A DNA stretch of 64,000 nucleotides from Rhizobiaceae bacterium (lineage in GTDB: Bacteria; Pseudomonadota; Alphaproteobacteria; Rhizobiales; Rhizobiaceae), in NCBI GenBank assembly GCA_019635755.1, contig JAHBYW010000002.1, positions 558,001 to 622,000 of the forward strand, read 5' to 3'. Positions 49,039-57,918 of the stretch are shown piece after piece (position 1 is the first letter of the stretch; each line of letters opens with the position of its first letter). Made by a program: the position numbers and the translations under genes. Below the pieces are notes generated by a model that searched no databases, was not told the DNA's origin, and saw only the letters and a program-made list of their open reading frames with translations.

Positions 49039-49923
49039 ATGAGCAAGCCGATCCTCGCCATGATCAGCGGTTTCGTTCTGGCCTTCGGCATGTTCGTCGG
49101 CGGCATGCTGTTCGCGATCGTGTATCTCGTGCCGGGCGAGCCACGGCACCAGGCCGTGCAGCTGGCCGACGCCTCAGATCTCTGGACTGCCGTACCGCAG
49201 ACGGTCTCGCGAAATGCCGGCGACCTCGACCGCGTGGCGCCGCGCGTGACCGCGCCCGACGGCGCCATCGCCGCTGACGGCAGGAGGCTCGTCGAGGAAG
49301 CCGATCCGCGCCTCGATCCCGGGGTGGATCTCGACCTTGGCATTGACACGATGGAGACGGCGAGCGTTTCCGCCGAACCGGAACCGGTGATCGAGGAGGA
49401 CGGTGCCGGCTGGGCGACCCTGACGGAGATGCCCGACGATCCGGCGGCGCGCCGTCTGCTGCAGGCGCATGTCGACTGGTGCGCGCGGCGCTACCGGTCC
49501 TACCAACCGGCCGACAACAGCTATTCGCCCTATAGCGGCGGCCGGCGCGCGTGTTTCTCGCCCTACATCGCCGAGTTCGCCGCGATCACCGGCGCGCCGA
49601 TCGAGGCCGATCCGCATGTGCGGTTCGTGCCACGTCCCTCGGTGTCGGCCGCGCCCGGCGCGGAAACTGTCGTCGACGAAGCCGCGCCGGCGGTGGAGGA
49701 GCCCACGATCGTTCGGGTCGAAACGCGCGGCATCACCAGCGACGAGGTTTTCGAGGTTCGCGAGATCGAGGTGGCCGACGAGCCGCGCCGCCGGCCGATC
49801 CTCGACCGCCTGTTCGGCCAGCGGCGCATCGAGGCGAAGGACTGCAGCCACTACCGGACCTACGACCCCGCGACCAACACGTATCAGCCCTATGGCGGCG
49901 GGCCGCGACGGGTGTGCGGGTAG
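49039..49923 (+). CDS. BA14K-family membrane-anchored protein with two BA14K motifs
   Basis: A 294-residue protein. One N-terminal helix (MISGFVLAFGMFVGGMLFAI) anchors it; a Pro/Glu-rich spacer follows. Two copies of the BA14K motif are present: CARRYRSYQPADNSYSPYSG (about residue 149) and CSHYRTYDPATNTYQPYGGG near the C-terminus. BA14K is a short Cys-bounded repeat known from a Brucella immunoreactive protein with lectin-like properties, widespread in rhizobia. Periplasmic or surface location is expected. Function unknown. Confidence 0.85.
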   Translation: MSKPILAMISGFVLAFGMFVGGMLFAIVYLVPGEPRHQAVQLADASDLWTAVPQTVSRNAGDLDRVAPRVTAPDGAIAADGRRLVEEADPRLDPGVDLDLGIDTMETASVSAEPEPVIEEDGAGWATLTEMPDDPAARRLLQAHVDWCARRYRSYQPADNSYSPYSGGRRACFSPYIAEFAAITGAPIEADPHVRFVPRPSVSAAPGAETVVDEAAPAVEEPTIVRVETRGITSDEVFEVREIEVADEPRRRPILDRLFGQRRIEAKDCSHYRTYDPATNTYQPYGGGPRRVCG

Positions 49924-49936
49924 GCACGGATTTCCG

Positions 49937-50005
49937 CCTTCTCCCCTCGTGGGAGTCCGTCGGCGTACGCCGACGTTGGTGCCGGCAGGCGGATGAGGGG
50001 TGTTG
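49937..50005. repeat. Partial palindromic unit, left of DUF559
   Basis: Matches the right part of the units at 50411 and 50697: CCTTCTCCCC, then GGTGCCGGCAGGCGGATGAG ending GATGAGGGGTGTT. A perfect 18-base palindrome, CGTCGGCGTACGCCGACG, is inserted at 49958-49975. Confidence 0.75.
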
Positions 50006-50013
50006 ATTGGACG

Positions 50014-50430
50014 TCACCTCCACGGCTTCAGCGACGGGTCCGCGACATAGGCCAGGATCGTGTCGCAGACGCTGTCCAGTTCTCTCAGCACATCATCATT
50101 CCAGAACCGGAGAATGCGGAAGCCGCGCCGTTTCAGTTCGGCATCGCGAACGGCGTCACGGCGCGACGCCGCATGCTGCGAACCGTCGAGTTCGACGATC
50201 AGCTTCGCTTCGAGGCAGGCGAAGTCGGCAATGCAGGCGCCGATCGGCATCTGCCGGCGGAACTTGATGGCTCCCAGCCGGCGGGAGCGCAGCTCGTGCC
50301 AGAGCCGCTCCTCGGCCTCCGTCATGTCGCGGCGCATGGCGCGGGCGAAGGCACGGTTTCGCGGCGGAGTCGGCTGGTGCGGCACGGTCTGACTATCGCG
50401 CCAAACTTCTCTTCGTCCAACACCCCTCAT
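50014..50430 (-). CDS. DUF559 (Vsr-like) endonuclease-domain protein flanked by repeats
   Basis: A DUF559 protein of 138 residues or fewer, a small PD-(D/E)xK-related fold like the Vsr mismatch endonuclease. AFARAMRRDMTEAEERLWHE, LGAIKFRRQMPIGACIADFA, CLEAKLIVELDGSQHAASRR and FRILRFWNDDVL are typical, with the Asp/Glu pairs (ADF, VELDG) as candidate catalytic residues. The first residues (MRGVGRREV) are encoded by the end of a palindromic repeat, so the real start may be at 50337 (MRRDMTEAE). The gene lies between inverted repeat ends GATGAGGGGTGTT at 49993-50005 and AACACCCCTCAT at 50419-50430. Role unknown; possibly DNA repair, or repeat-associated. Confidence 0.85.
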   Translation of the reverse strand: MRGVGRREVWRDSQTVPHQPTPPRNRAFARAMRRDMTEAEERLWHELRSRRLGAIKFRRQMPIGACIADFACLEAKLIVELDGSQHAASRRDAVRDAELKRRGFRILRFWNDDVLRELDSVCDTILAYVADPSLKPWR

Positions 50431-50640
50431 CCGACCTCGCTTCGCTCGGCCACCTTCTCCCGCAAGGGGAGAAGGTAGGCCGGCCGCGCTGTTCGGCAGA
50501 CCGGCGATGTCAACGGGGCGATGTCAACTAGGCGAAGTTAGTGGGAGCGAAACCGTGGCGATGATCGCCCTTCTCCCCTTGTGGGAGAAGGTGCCGGCAG
50601 GCGGATGAGGGGTCAGCGCCAAGATTTGCTCGGCATCGCA
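50411..50640. repeat. Palindromic repeat unit, copy A
   Basis: Starts CTTCGTCCAACACCCCTCAT and ends CCAAGATTTGCTCGGCATCG. Inside are hairpins ACCTTCTCCC/GGGAGAAGGT (50452-50476) and CTTCTCCCC/GGGAGAAG. The same order occurs in copy B, 286 bases on. Confidence 0.85.
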
Positions 50641-50696
50641 ATGCTACCGGCGAGCGTAGCGTTCCGCCCAACACTCTCGAGCTTGAGAAAGCGGTG

Positions 50697-50954
50697 CTTC
50701 GTCCAACACCCCTCATCAACGGCGGCATTCGCCGCCGGAGTCGCCTTGATCTCGGGCTTTGCTTCGTACGCCCGAGGGCGACACCTTCTCCCACAAGGGG
50801 AGAAGGTAGGCCGGCCGCGTTGTTTCGGCAGACCGTCAATGTTAGCGGCGGTCAGCGAGGAGGCGACGGTGGCGATGATCGCCCTTCTCCCCTTGTGGGA
50901 GAAGGTGCCGGCAGGCGGATGAGGGGTCAGTGCCAAGATTTGCTCGGCATCGCA
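50697..50954. repeat. Palindromic repeat unit, copy B
   Basis: Second copy of the unit at 50411-50640 in the same orientation, with a 28-base longer middle. Most of 50431-51053 is made of these two copies; no gene is seen there, and only the nrdJ terminator is added at its end. Confidence 0.85.
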
Positions 50955-50992
50955 GGCCGATACTACCGGGCTCTCCTCCGCATCGTCCCGTC

Positions 50993-51024
50993 CCAATAAA
51001 ACGAGGCGCCTTGCGGCGCCTCGT
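50993..51024 (-). terminator. Terminator of nrdJ
   Basis: ACGAGGCGCC (51001-51010) pairs with GGCGCCTCGT (51015-51024), TTGC loop. On the minus strand it is followed by TTTATT, 30 bases after the nrdJ stop. Confidence 0.85.
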
Positions 51025-51053
51025 GGCTCATCGATCTACTGTTTACCCACAAT

Positions 51054-54000
51054 TTACGAGCACCCCGTGGTCGTGCCGCAGTCCTCGCAGACCTGGCAGT
51101 GGCCGGAGATCTTCATGCGCGTCGAGTTGCAGTTCGAGCACATGTCGCCGGTGTAGCCCTGCATCTGCGCCTGCTGCCGGCGGCCGATCGCGGCGCGCGC
51201 CTCCGCCTTGGCGCTTGCCGCGTCCGCGGCTGCCTTGTCGGAGAAGAGCGCGGTGGTGGCCGACGGCGCTTCTGCCTCGAAGAGGTCGGGGTGGTTCTCC
51301 GCCTCCATCTCCTCGGCGAGGTCGGCCGCGCGCTCCTCGTAGTCGCGGCGGAAGGCCAGCGCCTCGTGCGCGGTCTCGGCCATGACAGGCTTCAGCGCCG
51401 TCACGGTCGCGCCCGACGAGACGGCGCGAACATGCGAGCCGCCGGTCGCGGTGGGCGCCGAGCGGGCCGGGCCGTGCCCGCCAGCATGCGAGCCGCCCGA
51501 ACCGCCGAACCCCTTGGGCTCGTTGCCGCCGGCAACCAGCGTCGGCTTGTGGCCGCGCGTCCAGCCGGTCGAGACGAGGTTGGTCTTGCCCTCCTGGATG
51601 CCCTTGCCGAGCGAGGTGTTGGAGAAGTCCGACTGGTCGACATGGGCGAGGTCGTGGCGGCCGAGATAGGAGACCGCCAGCTCGCGGAACACATAGTCGA
51701 GGATCGACGTCGCGTTCTTGATCGCGTCGTTGCCCTGCACCATGCCGGCCGGCTCGAACTTGGTGAAGGTGAAGGCCTCCACATATTCCTCCAGCGGCAC
51801 GCCGTACTGCAGGCCGAGCGAGATCGCGATGGCGAAGTTGTTCATCATCGCGCGGAAGGCCGCACCTTCCTTGTGCATGTCGATGAAGATTTCGCCGAGC
51901 CGCCCGTCGCCGAACTCGCCGGTGCGCAGGTAGACCTTGTGCCCGCCGACGACGGCCTTCTGGGTGTAGCCCTGACGGCGGTTGGGCAGCTTCTCGCGGA
52001 AATGCACCTCGCGCTCGACGATGCGCTCGACGATGCGTTCGGTGACGGCGGCGGCGACAGCGGCCGCGCGCGCGGCGGCCGGCTGCGCGACCAGCGTCTC
52101 GACGGCGTCGTCCTCGTCCTCCTCGTCGGCGATCAGCGAGGCGTTCAGCGGCTGCGACAGTTTCGAGCCGTCGCGGTAGAGCGCGTTGGCCTTCAGGCCG
52201 AGCTTCCACGACAGCATATAGGCGTTCTTCGCGTCCTCGACGGTCGCCTCGTTCGGCATGTTGATCGTCTTGGAGATGGCGCCCGAGATGAAGGGCTGCG
52301 CCGCCGCCATCATGCGGATGTGGCTCTCGACGGACAGATAGCGCTTGCCGATCTTGCCGCAGGGATTGGCGCAGTCGAACACCGGGTAATGCTCGGTCTT
52401 CAAGTAGGGCGCGCCCTCCAGCGTCATCGCGCCGCAGACATGGATGTTCGCGGCCTCGATCTCCTTCTTCGAGAAGCCCAGCGACGCCAGCATGTCGAAC
52501 TGGAAGTCGGAGAGCTGCTCAGTCGTGAAGCCCAGCGTGGCCTTGGCGAAGTCCTCGCCGACGGTCCACTTGTTGAAGACGAACTTGATGTCGAAGGCCG
52601 ACTTCAGCGCGGCGTTGATTGCCGCGATCTTCTCGTCGGTGAAGCCCTTCGCCTTCAGCGTCGTCGGGTTGATGCCGGGCGCCTGGTTCAGATTGCCGTG
52701 GCCGACGGCATAGGCGTCGATCTCGGCGATCTGGTGCTCGGAATAGCCAAGCGTGCGCAGCGCCTCCGGCACAGCCGCGTTGATGATCTTGAAGTAGCCG
52801 CCGCCGGCGAGCTTCTTGAACTTCACCAGCGCGAAGTCGGGCTCGATGCCGGTCGTGTCGCAGTCCATGACGAGGCCGATCGTGCCGGTCGGCGCGATCA
52901 CGGTCGCCTGGGCGTTGCGGTAGCCGTGCGTCTCGCCGAGCGCGATGGCGCGGTCCCACGCGGCCTTGGCGTGTTCGCCGAGCGCCGCCTGCTTCAGATC
53001 GGCATGGACGAGCGGCACCGGGTTCACCGCCAGCTTCTCGTAGCCGGTGGATTCGCCGTACGCCGCGCGGCGATGGTTGCGCATGACGCGCAGCATCGAC
53101 GCGGCGTTGCGCTCATAGTCCGGGAAGGCGCCGAGTTCGGCCGCCATCTCGGCCGACGTCGCGTAGGCGACGCCGGTCATGATGGCGGTGAGCGCGCCGC
53201 AGATGGCGCGGCCCTCGGCCGAGTCGTAGGGGATGCCGGAGGTCATCAGCAGGCCGCCGATGTTGGCGTAGCCGAGGCCTAGCGTGCGGTACTCGTAGGA
53301 GAGGCGCGCGATCTCCTTCGACGGAAACTGCGCCATCATCACCGAGATCTCGAGCACCATCGTCCACAGGCGGGCGGTGTGCTCGTAGCGGGCGATGTCG
53401 AAGCTGCCGTCGGCGTTGCGGTAGGGCAGGAGGTTGATCGAGGCGAGGTTGCACGCCGTGTCGTCGAGGAACATGTATTCCGAGCACGGGTTCGAGCCGC
53501 GGATCGCGCCGCCGGCCGGCGAGGTGTGCCAGTCGTTCATCGTCGTGTTGAAGTGCAGGCCAGGATCCGCCGACGCCCATGCGGCGTAGCCGATCTTCTC
53601 CCACAGATCGCGCGCCTTCAGCGTCTTGTAGGTCTTGCCGTCGAGGCGGCGGATCAGCTTCCAGTCGCCGTCCGTCTCCACCGCGCGCAGGAAGTCGTCC
53701 TTCAGCGAGATCGAGTTGTTCGAGTTCTGGCCGGATACGGTGAGGTAGGCCTCCGAATCCCAGTCGGTGTCGTAGGTCTTGAAGTCGAGCGCGGTGTAGC
53801 CCTGGCGCGCGAACTGGATGACGCGGCCGATGTAGTTCTCCGGCACCGCGTCCTTCTTGGCGAGCCTGATGGCGCGCTTCAGCGCAGTGTTCAGCGAGGG
53901 GTCGAAGCAGTCGTCGTCCGAGCCCTCGCAGTTGATGCAGGCCTTCATGATCGCGTCGAGGTGCTTTTTGACGATCTTGGAGCCGGTGACGAGGGCGGCG

Positions 54001-54911
54001 ACCTTCTGCTCCTCCTTCACCTTCCAGTCGATGAACTCCTCGATGTCCGGGTGGTCGGCGTCGACGATCACCATCTTCGCCGCGCGGCGCGTCGTGCCGC
54101 CCGACTTGATGGCGCCGGCCGCGCGGTCGCCGATCTTGAGGAAGCTCATCAGGCCGGACGACTTGCCGCCGCCCGACAGCTTCTCGCCTTCGCCGCGCAG
54201 CATGGAGAAGTTCGAGCCGGTGCCCGAGCCGTATTTGAACAGGCGCGCCTCGCGCACCCACAAGTCCATGATGCCGCCCTCGTTGACGAGGTCGTCCTGC
54301 ACGCCCTGGATGAAGCAGGCATGCGGCTGCGGATGCTCGTAGGAGGACTTCGACTTGACCAGCTTCTGGGTGAAGGGGTCGACGTAATAGTGACCCTGGC
54401 CGGGACCGTCGATGCCGTAGGCCCAGTGCAGGCCGGTGTTGAACCATTGCGGCGAGTTCGGCGCCACGCGCTGGGTGGCCAGCATGTAGGCGAGCTCGTC
54501 GCGGAAGGCGAGCGCGTCGTCCTCGGAATTGAAGTATTTGCCCTTCCAGCCCCAGTAGGTCCAGGTGCCGGCGAGGCGGTCGAAAACCTGACGGGCGTCG
54601 GTCTCCGAGCCCGTGCGCTGGTCCTTCGGCAGGTCGGCGAGCGCGGCATCGTCGGCGACGGAGCGCCACAGGAACGACGGAACGTCGTTCTCCTCGACCT
54701 TCTTCAGGCGCGCGGGCACGCCGGCCTTGCGGAAATATTTCTGCGCCAGGATGTCGGCGGCGACCTGCGAGAACTGGGCGGGCACGTCGATGCCGTCCAG
54801 CCGGAACACGACCGAGCCGTCCGGGTTCTTGATCTCCGAAAGGGCCTTGCGGAACTCGATCTCCGCGTATGGGCTCTGCCCTTCCTTGGTGAAACGCCGC
54901 TCTATGCGCAT
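51054..54911 (-). CDS. nrdJ: Adenosylcobalamin-dependent ribonucleotide reductase (class II)
   Basis: Makes deoxyribonucleotides from ribonucleotides with a B12-derived radical, oxygen-independent. The start at 54911 ([20 protein letters not shown]) gives 1285 residues, usual for alphaproteobacterial NrdJ. Conserved: [48 protein letters not shown] (substrate Cys and active Asn-Cys-Glu region) and [20 protein letters not shown]. The C-terminal 30 residues hold a Cys-rich tail ([20 protein letters not shown] then DCGTTTGCS), probably zinc binding and redox active. A single transcript with terminator; NrdR-like boxes lie upstream. Confidence 0.97.
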   Translation of the reverse strand: MRIERRFTKEGQSPYAEIEFRKALSEIKNPDGSVVFRLDGIDVPAQFSQVAADILAQKYFRKAGVPARLKKVEENDVPSFLWRSVADDAALADLPKDQRTGSETDARQVFDRLAGTWTYWGWKGKYFNSEDDALAFRDELAYMLATQRVAPNSPQWFNTGLHWAYGIDGPGQGHYYVDPFTQKLVKSKSSYEHPQPHACFIQGVQDDLVNEGGIMDLWVREARLFKYGSGTGSNFSMLRGEGEKLSGGGKSSGLMSFLKIGDRAAGAIKSGGTTRRAAKMVIVDADHPDIEEFIDWKVKEEQKVAALVTGSKIVKKHLDAIMKACINCEGSDDDCFDPSLNTALKRAIRLAKKDAVPENYIGRVIQFARQGYTALDFKTYDTDWDSEAYLTVSGQNSNNSISLKDDFLRAVETDGDWKLIRRLDGKTYKTLKARDLWEKIGYAAWASADPGLHFNTTMNDWHTSPAGGAIRGSNPCSEYMFLDDTACNLASINLLPYRNADGSFDIARYEHTARLWTMVLEISVMMAQFPSKEIARLSYEYRTLGLGYANIGGLLMTSGIPYDSAEGRAICGALTAIMTGVAYATSAEMAAELGAFPDYERNAASMLRVMRNHRRAAYGESTGYEKLAVNPVPLVHADLKQAALGEHAKAAWDRAIALGETHGYRNAQATVIAPTGTIGLVMDCDTTGIEPDFALVKFKKLAGGGYFKIINAAVPEALRTLGYSEHQIAEIDAYAVGHGNLNQAPGINPTTLKAKGFTDEKIAAINAALKSAFDIKFVFNKWTVGEDFAKATLGFTTEQLSDFQFDMLASLGFSKKEIEAANIHVCGAMTLEGAPYLKTEHYPVFDCANPCGKIGKRYLSVESHIRMMAAAQPFISGAISKTINMPNEATVEDAKNAYMLSWKLGLKANALYRDGSKLSQPLNASLIADEEDEDDAVETLVAQPAAARAAAVAAAVTERIVERIVEREVHFREKLPNRRQGYTQKAVVGGHKVYLRTGEFGDGRLGEIFIDMHKEGAAFRAMMNNFAIAISLGLQYGVPLEEYVEAFTFTKFEPAGMVQGNDAIKNATSILDYVFRELAVSYLGRHDLAHVDQSDFSNTSLGKGIQEGKTNLVSTGWTRGHKPTLVAGGNEPKGFGGSGGSHAGGHGPARSAPTATGGSHVRAVSSGATVTALKPVMAETAHEALAFRRDYEERAADLAEEMEAENHPDLFEAEAPSATTALFSDKAAADAASAKAEARAAIGRRQQAQMQGYTGDMCSNCNSTRMKISGHCQVCEDCGTTTGCS

Positions 54912-54930
54912 TTTCGGTCTGTCCCTTTGA

Positions 54931-54946
54931 AGTCTATATATAGCAC
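54931..54946 (-). promoter_or_regulatory. NrdR-like box near the nrdJ start
   Basis: AGTCTATATATAGCAC agrees at about 11 of 16 positions with the NrdR box consensus (ACACwATATATwGTGT), with a central TATATATA. It lies 20 bases before the nrdJ start and could also be the -10 region. Confidence 0.4.
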
Positions 54947-55151
54947 CCCATCCACAGGGAATCCTCGTCGATTCCGTCAGGAGAGATGCCAGTCCGCCGC
55001 TTTGCCGGCTCCGCTGTCGGACCCGACGTTCACTCCACGCTCCGCCCCGCCTCTTGCCCGTGCGCCCCTCTCGACGCACAAAACCCTCCGGCGGGAACCG
55101 GACCCGACACGTCACACAACTCTTTGGCAGTTCCTCGCTTGGAGGAAGTTC

Positions 55152-55196
55152 ACACTATCTAGCGTCGAGCCTAGCCGCAAACACTAAATATAGTAT
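55152..55196 (-). promoter_or_regulatory. Pair of NrdR-like boxes upstream of nrdJ
   Basis: ACACTAAATATAGTAT (55181-55196) agrees at 14 of 16 positions with the NrdR consensus; ACACTATCTAGCGTCG (55152-55167) agrees at about 11. The starts are 29 bases apart, near three helical turns, as in NrdR-controlled ribonucleotide reductase promoters. NrdR is an ATP/dATP-sensing repressor. Confidence 0.55.
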
Positions 55197-55747
55197 TAAC
55201 AACCTCTTTCTTCCAGGTCCGCGCCGCCGCACTCGTCCGCTCGATCCCACGCGGAAACCCCATGCGAATGCGGGCCGCCGAGACGGTGCAAAGTCGCCTG
55301 AACACTGGGAAATCCGGGAAATCACGCCGCCGTTTGGAGCCGGCGGTGGCGCTCTCAACACGAGCGCATGACCCATAAAGGGCGACTCGGTTCGGCCCGT
55401 CAATGATTCGTTTTGAAAGTTTGATGACCCCCAACATATTGGGGGTCGGTTGTGTGGATTGCGGGGATTGGGAGTGCTCGCGGCGCGGTGCCGACGCCCG
55501 GATCGGCAAGGCCGGCGGCCGGCCGGTGGCGCTTCGCAGCGGGGACAGCCGCAGTCGCGGCGAGCGCCGGCCGGGGCCGGACGTCCAGATCAAAAGCTCG
55601 GCGGCTCGCTGGCGCCGGACGTCGCGATCCGGCTGGAAGGCCCGACGCTTGCGGCGATGACGCGGGCGACGTCGTGCTGCAGGCGGCCCGTCGCCGACGC
55701 GGCATCGCCGCTACGGTTCGTTAAGCATGGCCCGCTAGGCTCCGGCC
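55197..55747. other. Gene-free region between nrdJ and the diguanylate cyclase gene
   Basis: No convincing gene is seen in 54947-55747; the open frames here have no family-like sequence. It holds the NrdR-like boxes at its nrdJ side and a strong hairpin, GACCCCCAA (55426-55434) with TTGGGGGTC (55439-55447), around a CATA loop and without a T tract. It is less GC-rich than its surroundings around 55130-55210. Confidence 0.5.
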
Positions 55748-56515
55748 ATGCCCCCGGCGTTCCTCGCGCGCATCGTGCCACGCCTGACGCAGCGCGCGAC
55801 GCTCGCACGCATCGCGATGCTGTACCTCGTCGTCATGGCGGGGGTGGAGGCGATCGTCATCGCCTACTACGGGAACGCGGGCTGGGAGCGGCTGGGATTC
55901 GAGCTGGCGATGTCCGCCGTCATCGTGACGCTGGTCGGCCTGCCGGTGATCGCCTATGTCGCGGTCCAGCACGCGGCGCTGAAGGCGCTGAGCGAACGGC
56001 TCGCGCATCTCTCGGCCATCGACCAGATGACCGGCCTCCTGAACCGCCAGACCTTCCTCGACCGGCTCGACCTGCTGCTGTTCGAGAACCGCGGTGCCGG
56101 CGCCGGCGTGTTCGCCTACATCGACGGCGACCACTTCAAGTCCATCAACGACCGCTTCGGCCATGCCGTGGGCGACAAGGTCATCCTGCTGATCGCCCAG
56201 CACATCCGCCAGGTGGCGCGGCGCGACGACCTCGCGGCGCGGCTGGGCGGCGAGGAGTTCGGCGTGTTCTTCAAGGACGCCTCGCTGGACGCGGCAAGCG
56301 TGGTCGCCGACCGGCTCCGGCGCGACATCGAGCTTTCCGGGCTGATGCTGGGCATTCCGGGCTTCACGATCTCCGTGTCGATCGGGCTGGCGGCGCACCG
56401 GGCGAGCGAGGGCGCGCTCAACACGATGCGCGAAGCCGACCGCAGCCTCTACGAGGCCAAGCATGCGGGGCGGAACGCGGTGGTGGTGGAGTTGAAGCGC
56501 TACCGCGCGGCGTGA
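55748..56515 (+). CDS. Membrane diguanylate cyclase (GGDEF)
   Basis: A 255-residue protein with two membrane helices (residues 20-40 and 52-74; LARIAMLYLVVMAGVEAIVI and MSAVIVTLVGLPVIAYVAVQ) and a C-terminal GGDEF domain. GGEEF is at 167-171, the substrate/metal part FAYIDGDHFKSINDRFGHAV at 122-141, and an RxxD inhibitory site at 158-161, five residues before GGEEF, so product inhibition by c-di-GMP is expected. No sensor domain beyond the membrane part. Active enzyme predicted; no EAL gene nearby. Convergent with the Nudix gene. Confidence 0.93.
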   Translation: MPPAFLARIVPRLTQRATLARIAMLYLVVMAGVEAIVIAYYGNAGWERLGFELAMSAVIVTLVGLPVIAYVAVQHAALKALSERLAHLSAIDQMTGLLNRQTFLDRLDLLLFENRGAGAGVFAYIDGDHFKSINDRFGHAVGDKVILLIAQHIRQVARRDDLAARLGGEEFGVFFKDASLDAASVVADRLRRDIELSGLMLGIPGFTISVSIGLAAHRASEGALNTMREADRSLYEAKHAGRNAVVVELKRYRAA

Positions 56516-56522
56516 GCCGGGA

Positions 56523-56996
56523 TCAGAGCACCGAAGCGCCGAAGCGGGCGATGAGTTCGCCGAGGTCCGGCTCGTTGACCAGGCCGGCGGCCTCCTGCGG
56601 CGGCGCCCAGCGGCGCGTGCGCTCGCCGCGCTCCTTCCACTTGTCGGCGACACGCGTCACCTCGAGCGGGAAGACGATGACCTCGCACGGCCAGTCGTCG
56701 CCATTGGCGCGCGCCTTGGCGTAGAAATAGCGGCCGGCCTCCGCGCGGGCGATGTCGCCGTCGATGCCGGCCTCCTCGCGCGCCTCTCGCGCGGCGGCGT
56801 CGTGCATCTGCTCGCCCTTCTCCAGCCAGCCCTTGGGCAGGACCCAGCGCCCGGTGTCGCGGCTGGTGATCAGCAGGATTTCCACGCCCAGCGGACCCCG
56901 GCGCCACGGCAGTGCGGCGACCTGAAGCCGGCAGGAGACGTCACCGAAAAGCCGGCGGGCGCGTTCGACGATGTGGTTGGCTGTCAGCTGGTTCAT
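56523..56996 (-). CDS. Nudix hydrolase (diphosphoinositol/NTP type)
   Basis: A 157-residue Nudix protein. The Nudix box runs from Gly56 to Ile78 (GWLEKGEQMHDAAA, then REAREEAGI), fully matching Gx5Ex7REuxEExGu. QVAALPWRRGPLGVEILLIT and RWVLPKGW before it resemble the DIPP/MutT branch acting on nucleoside or inositol polyphosphates. The substrate is not fixed. Cytoplasmic. The 251 bases upstream up to gpt hold no gene. Confidence 0.92.
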   Translation of the reverse strand: MNQLTANHIVERARRLFGDVSCRLQVAALPWRRGPLGVEILLITSRDTGRWVLPKGWLEKGEQMHDAAAREAREEAGIDGDIARAEAGRYFYAKARANGDDWPCEVIVFPLEVTRVADKWKERGERTRRWAPPQEAAGLVNEPDLGELIARFGASVL

Positions 56997-57250
56997 GCGA
57001 GCGGAGCGTGCGTTCCTCAGACGCCGTGAATGTTTGCCATCTAACGAATCATAGGGCTAATTCTCGGAAATCAAAGTTAAAAATCACGAAAGCGGGGTAG
57101 ATTCGCAACGCGGACGCCGCCCCGGACGCATCGCGACGCTGCCCGACGGCCCACGATGATCCCGCAAGGTTAGACGCGCGGACTTGCGCAGAGCTTGGGT
57201 CGGCGCCGGAAGAGTTTCGAGCGGGTCGCCGTGCCGCGACCGGCGCAGCG

Positions 57251-57748
57251 TCAGCCGCGGTGATCGTCGGCGATCGGCTTCTGGTAGGTGAAGCCCATGT
57301 CCCACGGGAAATAGATCCACGTGTCCTGCGACACCTCGGTGACGAAGGTGTCCACCAGCGGCCGGCCCTTCGGCTTGGCATAGACGGTGGCGAAGTGCGC
57401 CTTCGGCATCATCGCGCGGACGATCGACGCGGTCTTCCCGGTGTCGGTCAGGTCGTCGATGATCAGCACGTCGGCGCCTTCGTTCTCCAGGAGCGACGGA
57501 TTGATCTCCTTCAGGACCATGAGTTCGCCCTGGTCGGTGTAGTCATGGTAGGAGGCGACGCAGACGGTATCGATCATCCGGACCCCGAGCTCGCGCGAGA
57601 TGATCGCCGCCGGCACCAGCCCGCCGCGGGTGATGCAGACGATGGCGCGCCACTTGCCGTTGACGCCCGCCAGCCGCCAGGCGAGGGCGCGTGCGTCGCG
57701 GTGGAACTGGTCCCAGGAGACGGGGAAGGCCTTTTCGGGAAGCGACAT
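57251..57748 (-). CDS. gpt: Xanthine-guanine phosphoribosyltransferase
   Basis: Purine salvage: xanthine or guanine plus PRPP gives XMP or GMP. 165 residues; the PRPP loop [13 protein letters not shown] is at 94-106 and [20 protein letters not shown] gives the flanking part; [20 protein letters not shown] at the end is typical of Gpt. Together with purLQSCB it shows both de novo and salvage routes. Single gene with a palindromic repeat upstream. Confidence 0.94.
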   Translation of the reverse strand: MSLPEKAFPVSWDQFHRDARALAWRLAGVNGKWRAIVCITRGGLVPAAIISRELGVRMIDTVCVASYHDYTDQGELMVLKEINPSLLENEGADVLIIDDLTDTGKTASIVRAMMPKAHFATVYAKPKGRPLVDTFVTEVSQDTWIYFPWDMGFTYQKPIADDHRG

Positions 57749-57879
57749 CGGAACCCCTCCGGAACCGCGCGGCGGCGCGGAATGCGGCTCGCATAGGGCA
57801 GATTGGCCGAACCCCGCAAGAGGCGGCGCCGGCTTATCCCCGAGGCGCTCGGTACGGCCGGATCAGTTCGCCAGACCCC

Positions 57880-57918
57880 GATCCCGAAAAACGCAGCGCC
57901 CGTCCCGGGATCATGGTC
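57880..57918. repeat. Short palindromic repeat (GATCCCGAAAA type)
   Basis: GATCCCG (57880-57886) with CGGGATC (57906-57912), then ATGGTC. Inverted copy of the element at 10149-10187. It ends on the first base of the universal stress protein stop codon. Confidence 0.65.

Noticed and set aside
50411-50954. Possible CRISPR array
   Set aside because: There are only two copies, about 230-258 bases long, palindromic and unequal, with no regularly spaced short repeats and no cas genes.
51099-53282. 727-codon open frame on the plus strand
   Set aside because: It is antisense to nrdJ; nothing in it resembles a known protein and nrdJ is unmistakable.
55171-55593. 140-codon minus-strand frame upstream of nrdJ
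   Set aside because: Arg/Ser/Pro-rich without family features. It runs through the NrdR-like boxes and the palindrome, so it is more likely regulatory DNA.
54912-55740. Possible cobalamin riboswitch before nrdJ
   Set aside because: I looked for B12-box-like sequence and the usual long hairpin arrangement on the minus strand and found none; a B12-dependent enzyme would also not be expected to be repressed by B12.
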